Shown here piece by piece: positions 1 to 11,800 of a DNA stretch of 64,000 nucleotides. Under the pieces are notes generated by a model. It was given only the letters and a program-made list of their open reading frames with translations. It was not told the origin of the DNA and made no database searches. The stretch is from Manihot esculenta. Taxonomy: Eukaryota > Streptophyta > Magnoliopsida > Malpighiales > Euphorbiaceae. How positions within the stretch are numbered: the stretch's first letter is position 1; each line of letters opens with the position of its first letter. The position numbers and the translations under genes were made by a program. The DNA lies in the NCBI RefSeq assembly GCF_001659605.2, contig NC_035176.2, positions 29,878,716 through 29,942,715 on the forward strand. Direction: 5' to 3'.

Positions 1-2139
1 AATTCCTAAACAGTTGAATTACTTTGCTAATACTGAAAAAAAAACTTTACTTAAAAAGGTATGTCACCTTCTATAAAAAGACTTTATTTTGCTAATTAAT
101 TGAATTTTAGTATATAAAAAACGAAGAAGTTAATTATTATATTAAAAAAATTAAAAATAAGAGAAAATTTAAAAAATATATATAAATTTTATTTTTAGAA
201 ATTGATGTATTTTATCGTATAAAAATAAAAATATTTAAATATTTTATTTTAAAAATATAAATAATAATTTATTAATTATGATATAATTTAAAGGGCAAAG
301 CGTATTTTTTTTTTTTAAGAAAGAATGCATAGTCCAAATTTGAGGTTATTTTGAAGAGATAAAGAGAACATAATACGTGTAAGAAACTAAGCATTGTCGA
401 GGTTTTTGTCCTTATTCGGGCATAACATTCACACGTATACCAACTAGGGAGGGTTGTTGCTGTATATAAAAATTTTATAAAATTAAAAAAAAAGTTATAT
501 CTCTCAGCCTCAAATTCAACTTATTATTAATTATTTGTTTTTCGTTTTTATATATTTATATATATTCGGACAAAACGTTACCGAAAGCGACAAGTCTTCT
601 GTTGCAAAGCTCCTCAACTGCATATTTTTTTATAGTGTAAATAAATAAATTATTATATTAGAGAAAGATTGAATTTGATTATGTTCATAATATTTTTTTT
701 ATTTTTTTATCCAACAAAGCATTAAACGCGAAGGTTAAATAATAAACTACATGAGAGAAGGGCATCCCCATCCCCTTCCTTCTAGAATCTGAAACCAAAG
801 GTGGTAACTACCACGAAAAAAATAATAATAAATACATCTTGTAATTAATTAGTTAGTTGAGCAAAATAATGAATTCATATATATATATATATACTAATGT
901 ATAATATATTGTATTTTTGCAATGTTCATAGAGTTAATACATTAATGGTTATGACATATTTAAAAATTGTGATTTATTAATTTATAAAAAGAGAAAAAAA
1001 ATTATTAGCATATATAATAATTATTTCGACGTTAAAATTATTAAAATAAAATAAATAATAAATATAATGAGATGTTTTTAAACTCAAAAATAATAATATA
1101 AAAAATATATATTGATAATTGTGTTTATCGAGTTGTATATTGTAAAAAGATAGAATTAGTTATTAAATTTTTTAAAAATCCGATTTATAGATAAGAGATC
1201 ACGTGATAATAGGTGTAATGAGAATCTATTAAATTGTATTCTGTTAAGTGATTTGGACTAAAGGTAAGTTATGACGAAAAGCTAAAATCTATAATATCTG
1301 AATTTTTTTTTTAACAAGTGAAATCAAATGAATCCGTTTATCACAAAGGGATTCATTGTTCCTAACCTGCTTCATCTTAATTGTTATTTGAACAAATAAA
1401 AGTTATGTCTTAGTCTGAGTGGGGATAGCATTTCTCTTCTGCATGTCCATGGAGTTTTAAAAAATTCAAGTATCTCATAGATAGGTAGAGAGGTAGAAAT
1501 TTTTCGAACGAACCGCACTCTTTCGTATACGTCAGGAGTCCATTGATGAGAAGGGGTTAGGGAAAATTTAAACTCAATTCCTACGGTGATGAATATAAGC
1601 GCAATTTACTTTAAACGATTAAGAATATATTTTAAATAATTATTATATTATATCAAATTTAATCTCAGATATAAATTAATTTCATAAATCTAATAAAAAA
1701 TAAAATTAATAAACCAATGGAAAATACAAACCAACAAATTGAATCAATCAGCAAACAAATAAATCAATCAAACACAAAAAAATAAAATGACCACCACACT
1801 GATTTGCACCGCCAATAATCGACTATACGTTATTCGCTGAGAACCAAAACAAAGCTCCAATTGAAAGCAAGCAGCACAAAGATGATCGCAACAACAATCT
1901 TTAGAAAAAATCAAAAACATCACAAATCAAAGATACAAGAGGAAAGAGACCGTCAACTCAAATATAGGAATAATCATAAGCAATAACAATTCAAGTGACG
2001 AGACGTCATAGAATTTAATCGTAAGAGGTGAAAGGGCAAATAGTAACATTTATTAATTAAGGAAAGTGAATTAATTTGGACTACATAGTATTAATTAATT
2101 AAGAATTGATGGTAATTATTATGGAGTTAATTTTGCAGG
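1..2139. other. AT-rich intergenic DNA, no gene recognised
   Basis: Long A/T runs dominate and no open frame looks like a protein. A dinucleotide (AT)n microsatellite lies at about 877-893. The stretch at 1790-2040 is less AT-rich and purine-heavy but matches nothing I recognise. Confidence 0.6.
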
Positions 2140-2342
2140 GAAAATGTTGAAAAAGACAGGAGGCTGGGAGCGAGTACAAAGCCATGTGATGAACACATGG
2201 AGTAAGATTGTCCGAAATACAAGAGCTTTGGTCAAACATATTTATAACTTAACCTCTCAATCACACCCATACCTTCCCATGTGGTCTCACATACGTACAA
2301 TTTCAATGTCTGTAAAGAAATTCCCAAACTGGATACACCAGG
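2140..2342 (+). CDS. possible small internal exon, unknown protein
   Basis: An open frame starting at the ATG at 2144 follows a good acceptor (ttttgcag ending at 2139) and runs into a plausible donor (ccag|gtattc at 2342/2343). The reading is basic and rich in Trp and His (starts MLKKTGGWERVQSHVMN), with no known domain or signal peptide. A possible next piece follows an acceptor at about 2683 (tttcag) and closes after roughly 20 codons. Composition is less AT-biased than the surroundings, which is the main reason to list it. I do not recognise the product; it may be a non-coding transcript or chance. Confidence 0.25.
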
Positions 2343-2371
2343 TATTCACATTCATTTCATTTTTCCTTTAA

Positions 2372-5300
2372 TTGTCATAGTATACATAAATTTGTCATCT
2401 TGTATGAATTCAAGCATGGTTAATTAGCCAATAGATATTGATATATTATGGGATTACATAGTTTATGACGAAAAATCTTGATCAATTATGGCAGCCGACT
2501 ACATGTTTTGCAGCTTCAATGTATCTGCAAATCATCTCAGGATTAAAGAAAAACCAAAATGTGTGGGTGTGGAGGAAAGAAAAAGATTTTAAGATTCCTT
2601 CAGACATGTCCTCATTAAAAAAAAAAACAATATACATATGCATATATATAATCTATACAAGAAATCTGATGAATTAATTTCAGGTTTTGTCAAAATCAAT
2701 GAACAGTATATTGCTTTTGGATTTTAATGCAATTTGATTCTCCACTCGAAACACAATCCTATCATTTTCCGGATTTGTAACCTATGCCTGAATCAACAGG
2801 ATCCCATTTGTTTTTGTAAAATTTGGAAAATTATAAATCAAAGAATGGACTACTGATGTCTCTACGTAACAGACACAATAATATTACACAGGACCTTAAC
2901 AAAATAATTTTTTATTTTAATTTGTTTTTTTTTTTCCATTTCTTTGTTTTTCTCTCTTATGGGTCCAAAATTAAACCAACTTTTAAGGTTACCATGTGAT
3001 TAATTAAGACAAATGAGGTTTAGATTCTGTTTAGCATTATCGAGGCTTTGGGTCATCAGTCATGTGCTTGCTGCTGCTTATTGTCAATCGTGTCAAGCGC
3101 TGCACTAATTGCCCAAGAAATTAATCAATCAAACTGAGTTTGAAAGAAACAAATTTTAATTAGATTAATGTTTTGTAAGATTTTATAGTATTTAATTTGA
3201 GGATTATGTGTCTAAATACTATGTTTATAAGATAAATATGCAACAATGTTTTGGAACATTCATGAACTCTACATCGTTTTTGTGATTAATCATATATATC
3301 TCAATTAATCAATAATGGAATCAGAAATTCAAACACTTCCAAATTTTTATCTTTTGATATAGTTTGTTAAGATTAAATGTTTAATTCATGTAATTTATAG
3401 AATCAAACTCTTTAATTTTTTATTTAAAAAATTAATTGATTTATTTTATTTTTGAAATAGTTGTATTATGTATCTCTTAACATATTATTTATTTTTTAAT
3501 GCTATTTTTGGCGAAATAAATATTTATTTTTACAATTGATTTTTATAAATATATTGAGTTCTAGTTGAATGTTATAAAAATAATTAAATAATATTTTTTA
3601 TTCAAGATATGAGATTCATTGATAATGAAGAAAACAAGATCTAAGGCCTACAATTAGCTTCTATATTAAGAACTAAAAATTAAGAAAAATACATAACAAT
3701 ACAAAAGAAAGTCCAACCTAAGTCCAGCTTAAATACAGGTTTTAAAGCCCAAAAAATTACAAAAAAATACTTATCAAGCCGCTTCTCTCTTCCTGCGATA
3801 ATTGTGGTAATTCTGTTGACGATATCTATGGTGAGAGATCTTGATGAAAGACCAAAAAACCATATGCACCAAACAAAGCACAATGAAATTTTTTTTCAAG
3901 TAAAAAACAATTAAAATTTATATATTCAGATAAAAAAACAGAATTTTTCTTAAAACACATATTTAATGTCAGAAATACATATAGTCGGTGAGATATAGAC
4001 AATACCGAAAGAGAATAAAGATTTCTACAATCAACTATAAAAGCCATTACACTCGAGTCAAATATTAAAAATTTCATACGACAAAAATCCTTTACTGAAA
4101 AGTCGAGAAAATCTTATCTAAAATCAGACTTATGAATAATCGGGTGAATAAGAGGCTCTCTTTATCTCTGTAGGAATAGAAAAAATATTTGAAATCAATA
4201 CAAGAAGACCGGCGAAACCTGAAAAATGAAAGATCTAGAAAATCATATAGAAAGAAATGAAGAGAGAATGAGAGGAACTAATTAAATAATTATTTAAAAA
4301 ATAATTTATCTTATTTTACACTCTTTTTATAATAATATAAGAAATATATATATATATATATAAAATAGATGTGAAAACTCGGTGTAATACATATATGTGC
4401 ATGTTTATTCATATAAAATTAATTTTTTAAATTATGGTCAACTAAATAATTTTCTTATAAATTTATATATGAATTTATAAAAAAGAAAAAGTGAATAAAT
4501 TGACATGCGTTGTGACCCATGTTACTTGTTAATATTGATGTTGAAGTGATGAAATTGAAGACAGATGTGTTGTCCATTAAAAGCATCTGAGATAGGGAAA
4601 AAATAGAATAATCAATAAGGTTGTTATTGTTTTAGGTCATTTGATTTTCTCAAAGGAAAGAGTCCCATGTCTGTCCATCCTTAGTGAATACGTAATTATT
4701 CAAACTGCACATGCTCTGTTGTTGATCACACTCCAAGTACTCATGTACTACACTAAGACCATGACACTGACCTCTGCTAATACTCTGGTTGGACCATGGT
4801 CCATGGAGATGGAGGGTGTTCGAGTCACTATCATTAATAGACCCAGGATTTTAGAGAGTTTGGAGAAGTTGGACTGCATGATGATCTACTGGTTTTTTAC
4901 CTGTTTCATGTGGATTAAGAAGTTTAGTTGAATTTGATTGAATTTTCATTCGTTGCGCTTGTTGAGTTTGTTGGTAGTCTGTATTATAAATTTATTGAAA
5001 AATTAATTAATAAATTTTTTAAAATTATATAGATTAAATAATAAAATATTTAATGATTAAAATTAATAAAAATATTAATTAATAAAATTTTTAAAATGTG
5101 AATTACATTTTAATATATTTTTTAAAATTATTAATGTAATCAAATATGGTTTAAGTGAGGGATGAAGAAGGTAATTTGTCCGTTAAATTTGTTGGGTGTC
5201 CTTAGGAAGAGCCCCATGTCCAGTCTATAATTGACCTTGGGCTGGACTTATATTTGGGTCGTTGACACGTTTTAGGTTTCGTTATTCGCACACATCCCGT

Positions 5301-5946
5301 GGCAGAAGTGGACGAGTTCGACAACAAAACGAAACGCTGGCGTATTGATTATCATGAAAAAAGAAAAACAAGCTTTTAAAGCGAAGTGCTACCGCCGACG
5401 AGTTAGCTTGTGGACTTTGATTTTGATTTTAAATTTAGTTTATGGACTATTAAAAACGATAATTAAATTAAGCTTTACTATAGTTCTGATTTTAATCTTA
5501 TTGTATACTGATTTTGATTATATTTAATTTTTAATATTGTAAATATCAGGGAATTAATAAATCTAAATAATATACGAGTCTTGAATATTTATTTAAATTT
5601 TAAAGTTAATTATTAATTAATAATTTCTAAAAAATTGAGTTTAAATCTCAACCAAACAAATTAGATTTATTAACTTTATAAAAAACTTGAAACCACAACT
5701 AATAATAAATTAAATCGATGAAACAATCTCCAAAACGGGTATATGTAGTGTTTTTTTTTTTTAATATGGTAATTAATTTATATTAAATTAAATTAAAAAT
5801 TATATTAATATAGAAAATTTATTATTTGATTTTTTAATTTTAAAAATTATATTAAAATATTTTAAGTTTTTCTATGTGGTTCATTTGTAACTCATGCTAT
5901 TACATTTTCCTTCTCTTTAAACTTAACTTCTTATTTCTCTTTTCCC
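2372..5946. other. intergenic DNA, no supported gene
   Basis: Mostly AT-rich sequence. A (TA)n run lies near 4340-4362. Short frames such as 4641-4931 and 5345-5527 show no domain, no splice context and compositions expected by chance. The stretch 5160-5345 is GC-richer than its surroundings but has no recognisable content. Confidence 0.55.
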
Positions 5947-7255
5947 ATGAAAAATGATCTGCGTCAATTGATTATCGATGGAGAAGAAAATGTTATTGTC
6001 CTTATTAAGAGCTCCAGTGATGTTCCGATCGTCACTTATGATTTATGTTCGATGGAACATATAATCCAATCAATTTTCAGAATATATAGTTTTTTTGGCA
6101 GATTTATGATATTTTTTAGAAGGGTATCTATTATGGAATTAGAGGTAAAAAGATATTTGTTTCGATTTTTTAATAATAATGTTGATTTTGAAAATATAGT
6201 GAATGTGGTCCTTGGTTGTACAATCGATTTCTCATTATTTGAAAGGAGATACAAGGTAATGAAAACCCTCTCTATATTCTTCTAACTCATTTTGATTTTT
6301 TGGTTCTAATTAAACACTGCCTTTCTTATTATTATAACGAGACGTTGGCTAAATTGATCGAGAATTTTGAGTTTGATGAGGATAGTTTTAGTCCGAATAA
6401 ATGATGATGCTAAAAAAAGACTAAGAATTACAGGTCGGGATAGCCTCTAACAATACAGGGGCGAATGTTAATTTGACAGGCAACAGTAAAGCGAGTTTAA
6501 AGGTCGGGATAGTCGAAAGCAATGATCGTCCTGTGTTGAAACTGTCGAGAACTCGACAATTTTCGAACAGTTAATGTGGTGAAAGATTTGGTTACTAGTT
6601 ACAAGCTGGACATTTTAGTTTTGATGGAAATAAAAACTTTTAGTTCTCGTATGAAATTTTTTTGTAATTTTTTACATTTTGATGGTTGCTTTTCGGTCAA
6701 TAGATAAGGATTGAGAGGAGACCTTTCGTTAATGTGGAAGAGTCATGTGACTGTTTCTGAGGTTGACTTTTCTTCAAATTTTATTAATTCGGTTGTTTCG
6801 GAATGCAATATTCAATAGAGGTTTACTGGTTATTATGAGTTTTCAGAATCGCAACGACGGCATCAGTCTTGAAACCTTATTCGAGTTTTATCTCGTTCAA
6901 GTTTTATCTCGTTGAAACTCTCTTCCGTGACTTTTTTCATGAGATTGTAATGATTTATGCTCGAGAGATGAGAAAGAAGGAGAAATATTTTTACTAAATT
7001 ATTTTATGCAGGGTTTAGATAGACACCTAAGGAGCATTTTTGTCAAATTATCTTATACATGTGTTTGATTTTAAATGATTATAAATTTTTGTTAAACTCT
7101 AGAACTGATATTTTTATTAGATAGATTCGTTCCAATACTATTCTAACTGCTCATATTTTGGCAAGAGAATCTATTAGAAATAATCGTATTTTTATTTAAG
7201 ATAATATCTTTGTTATTTGATGAAATTTTATCAATGCAATAACTAGTTTTACTTA
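5947..7255 (+). mobile_element. decayed plant L1-type LINE (ORF1, endonuclease and RNase H remnants)
   Basis: Three collinear pieces of a non-LTR retrotransposon are readable. At 5947-6285 an open frame ends in a weak DUF4283-like segment (YLFRFF, VDFENIVN, IDFSLFERR), the typical ORF1 N-domain. At about 6590-6910, with several stops, translation gives endonuclease-type phrases (LDILVLMEIKT, then FDGCFSV, then LMWKSHV, then TGYYEFSESQRRHQS). At about 7120-7250 comes a tail typical of the plant LINE RNase H domain (AHILARESIRNN). The reverse transcriptase between endonuclease and RNase H is missing, so the copy is internally deleted. Stops in all pieces show it is dead. Boundaries are approximate and I found no target-site duplication. 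Confidence 0.6.
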
Positions 7256-8526
7256 TAAAAAAATTATATTAAAATATTTATTAGATTTTAAAAAATTTAT
7301 TAATATTTTTCATAACTATAATTATTATAATATAAATTTTCATTTCATTTCAATTTAAGTCTAAGAAGGCCATTGGGTTCAAGAATGAGGTCTTATTTAA
7401 TTCAATTTATATATTTGTTGGAAAATTATCGTATAATGAAGTGACTTGTCTTGCAGAATAAGTAATTTATTTTTATGAAAAAAACATATTATTGTTTTTT
7501 CTTGTTAGAACAATTTGATGCATAATATAATATAATTTAACGAATTTTTAAAAATTATTGAACCATAACCAAAAAAATAAAAAGACTATATTTTGTGATG
7601 ATATATAGATAAAATAATACTTTTTCCTTTTATAATTTTTGTTCATTTTTTTTATTAAATTGTCCTAAAATTATTCTTCTATTTTTTTTTAGATTACATT
7701 AATATATAAATTAATAATTATAATCCTATTTGATTTTATATTTTTTTAAGAAATCTCTTAAAATATTTCTAAATATTTAATAAAATTTAATATATTTAAA
7801 ATAAATATAATAAAAAAATAATAATAAAATTTATATTTTTTAATACGTATAAAAAAATAAAATAAATAAAAATTATACAATGAAAATAGTAATTCTTTTT
7901 ATTTTAATTAAAAATATTTAAAATGTATTAATATTTTTATAATTTATTTAAAATATTACTCTTGTAATTTATACAAAAATTTACTGTTTAATTAATGAAT
8001 ATTATTATTAACAAATTAATCGCTTGAATTTAAAAATTTATTAAAATACTTTTATTTTTTTATTAATAAAATAATATTTTAATATAATTTTATTTATTTT
8101 TATTATTAAAAATATAATAAAAATTTTAATTACTTTTTTATAAATTTTTTTATTTTTATTTAATAGAAAAAGAAAAGATTATTTTATTGACCAGTAAAAA
8201 TAAAAGTATTTTAATAAAATTTTAAAAATATAAAAATTAATTTATTAATAATGATAATAATTATATTAAATAAAAAAATTTATTAAAAGTAAAATTGGTC
8301 AATGATAAAAAAATATTCCATGAATTTTTGAAAATATAAATATAACTTATTATTAGATATTTAAAATCAAATAATAAAACTTTCTAATATATATTATATA
8401 ATATATAAAATAGTTTTTTTTTTTTTTTTAACAATCTCATCTACCTGTAATAATAATAATAATAATAATAATTATTTTCTCCTTCAGTAATCTAGAACAA
8501 AGAAGGAATTTAATTTATGAATAAAA
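7256..8526. other. very AT-rich intergenic DNA upstream of the hydrolase gene
   Basis: Nearly pure A/T sequence with no open frames. A (TAA)n microsatellite lies at about 8448-8474. The presumed promoter and 5' UTR of the following gene lie between here and 8846; the pyrimidine-rich stretch at 8680-8846 fits a plant 5' leader. Confidence 0.6.
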
Positions 8527-8846
8527 TTGAGTATTTTCAACGGTTCAAATTTAGGGACATTAGCTTTTTGGATTGAGTTTGAAGAAAAGTGTTTTGGATC
8601 TATTCGACCGGCAAACCCAAACCAACCATTTGTTCACTATTCTTCGCGGGTAAAATGCAGATGTGCCCACCAGCCATCGCCGGGCCATCTCCACCTCCAC
8701 ATCCACCGATACCTCCGCCCACTCTTTCTCTTTCAAAAATTTCGCTGTTCATGTACTTTCCGTTCTCCGTCTTATCTCCTCCCTCCCGATCACCCTAGAA
8801 AGCTATACCCAGCCTTATTCCACTCTCAATTCTCACAATTCCTCAA

Positions 8847-11800
8847 ATGAACGCCTCTATTCTCTTTCTTACACCACCTCACAGTCACAGCAATCGTCTT
8901 TTCAGTTCCCAAAAACTCTTCTCCGTCCGTCAGTTCCGCCTCTACAGACGCCGTCGGATCAAACCTACTTCCACCAGAAACCTCACGGTTTACAATAACT
9001 TATTAGATCCCTTCCAGAACTTCCTCTCCCAGTCCCCCTCCTCGTTTTCTCTCAATCTTCTCGCTCCCGTTCTAGGCTTTGCCTCCGGTTTAACGCTATA
9101 TCTATCGAAATTCAATTCCAGTGGATTATCGAGCACTTCTGACATCGGTGAATGGATTCTCTTCTCCAGCCCCACTCCGTTCAACCGTTTTGTATTTCTG
9201 CGTTGCCCTTCTATATCTTTTGTAGGGAGCGAGTTGTTAGAGGATGTGAATGAGAGGTTGGTAGAGCAGGATAGGCACTTTGTGAGACTGGACAGCGGGA
9301 GGATTCAGGTCAGAGAGTCTGGCTATGGTAGATTGGAGGAGAAATTGGAGTACCAGAGAGTCTGCGTTAGCACCGAGGATGGTGGAGTTATTTCGCTTGA
9401 TTGGCCGGCGAATTTGGACTTGAGGGAGGAGCATGGGTTGGACACTACTGTGTTGCTTGTGCCGGGGACAACTGAAGGGAGCTTGGATGAGAGCATTAGG
9501 TCGTTTGTGTGTGAAGCACTTAGCCGCGGGTTTTTCCCGGTTGTCATGAATCCTAGAGGATGTGCAGGTTCACCACTCACTACTGCAAGGTATTGAAACT
9601 TTAACTTGTTATCTTCTGGTGCTATGTAGCTGCTTAAATTAATTCCAGTATGACTGGAGCTTCATGCTATTTTTGCATAAACAAACTACGGCTATGTTTT
9701 GGTTTAATTCCATCTCTTAAAATTTTATGAATTCAATTGAATTCCATGTTCGTGTATTTGATTTGGACAATGCAATTGGTTGTAACTAAAATCGATTCCT
9801 ATCATAATTGGTGGATAAATTCCATAGAACTTACATAAATTTTTTTTGGACTGAAATGCCCATATCAAAATGAATTCCATAAAACTTACCGCTAAGGCAC
9901 AAACTAGCTTTCTATTTATTTACTATTGTTACGACTAGCCAACTATATCAGATATATACATTTGTTTAATCTGAACTTTATAATATCTAAGCTTGTTATG
10001 TACTTTTTATGACATCTTTTATGTTGTTATACCAATATTATGAGACATGTAAATTTATTATATATTTATTACTGTTTGTCAGAGGGGTTTATATTTTTAT
10101 TTATTGTTATAAATTTATTAGTACATTTTTTATAGTGGAAAATTAATTTTTTTTTGTGAAAAATTATATATATATATATATATATTTTAGATTTTACACA
10201 TGAGGGTAGTTTAGGAAATGAAAGCAAATGAGTTTCAATTATAAAATTAAAACAAACATGAATTATATGCAATTCAATTGAATTTTGCCTTTTAAGTTGC
10301 ATCAAACCAATTTCTGTCTAGAATTCAGTTAAATTCCTCAAAATTTTGTATAATAGAATTAAACTAAGCCCTATATACAACTTTCTGAACCTTAAGTCTT
10401 AAACAAGTTAGGGCTGGCAGAGTAAATCCATTTTGTCTATTCGGCTCTGTTTATTAAACCTTAGTAACTAAGTGTCCCATTCAGCTGAGCGGTTGGAAGT
10501 TTCTGGTCTTAATGATTGTGGTCATTTATATACATCCTCAAGAATTCATCATTGTGCAATGGGTAAAATGATTAGAGTCTTGGGTTGCATTCATAATACA
10601 CAGGTTGGAGTACATTTGGCCAGTTTTGAAGGATTGGGCGGATATCCATATCACCCTCCTAGATCTTGCTTAAGGAGGAGCTGTATTTGGGTAACTGATA
10701 GTATGATTATTTCTGTGCTGGATTTTTTTTTTAAAATATAAATCCATGGGGGATGTGTCATTAATAGAAGGAAATACATTTTAAACTAAGATTCTCTGGA
10801 TGAGAAACTTTTCTACCCCAGGTTTCTTTTAATTTCTATTCCAAGAAGAAGCTGATAGTAGGGCTTCTTAACAACTTCATTTATGTAGGTTATTTTCAGC
10901 TGCTGACAGCGATGATATCTCCACAGCTATACAGTTCATCAATAAAGCAAGGCCATGGACATCACTGATGAGTGTTGGCTGGGGATATGGTGCCAACATG
11001 TTGACTAAATATCTGGCAGAAGTTGGAGAGATGACACCTCTTATGGCTGCCACATGCATTAATAATCCTTTTGACTTAGAGGAGGCCACAACGTGCTCTC
11101 CTTATCACGATGCTTTGGATAAAAAACTCACTGGTGGACTTAAAGATATCCTGCGATCTAATAAGGTTAATGGTTTCTCTGAACCTTCACCATTTTAGAA
11201 TGCAAGTATTTTTTTATATCATTGTTTGTTGGAAGAGAATGCTTTCCAACTTTGCAGCAATGTAATGCATTATATCGTATGTATCAATTCATGTCAGTCA
11301 TTTTGTATGTATTTCTCTTTACTCTCTTTATGGTGGTAATTAGATTTATACTTGAGAATTTTATAGGAATTGTTTCAAGGGAAAGCAAAAGGGTTTCATG
11401 TGGAGAAGGCTTTAATGGCAAAATCTGTTCGTGATTTCGAAAAAGCCATATCTATGGTATCTTATGGTTTTGAGAAAATTGAAGAGTTCTATTCAAAATC
11501 TAGCACACGGGATGTTGTTGGAAATGTGAATATTCCTGTTCTCTTTATTCAGGTGCATGTTTTTTACTTCTGATACATTAAGCTTTGAATTCTGTATACA
11601 GTTTGTCTTTTAGTTCATGATCAGCCTTCTAATCATTTTCTGATTCTGTAAAAATTTCAGAATGATGATGGGACAGTGCCATTATTTTCCACTCCGCGCA
11701 GTTTGATTGCAGAAAATCCATTTACAAGTCTCCTTTTATGTTCTTGTTTGCCATCTGATATTGTTGGGAAGGGTAGAGCTGCTGTATCTTGGTGCCAGAA

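Noticed and set aside
4641..4931. 96-residue open frame
   Set aside because: No domain, splice context or family resemblance; composition fits chance.
9237..9580. Minus-strand open frames opposite exon 1 of the hydrolase gene
   Set aside because: They are shadows of a conserved coding exon and show no domain.
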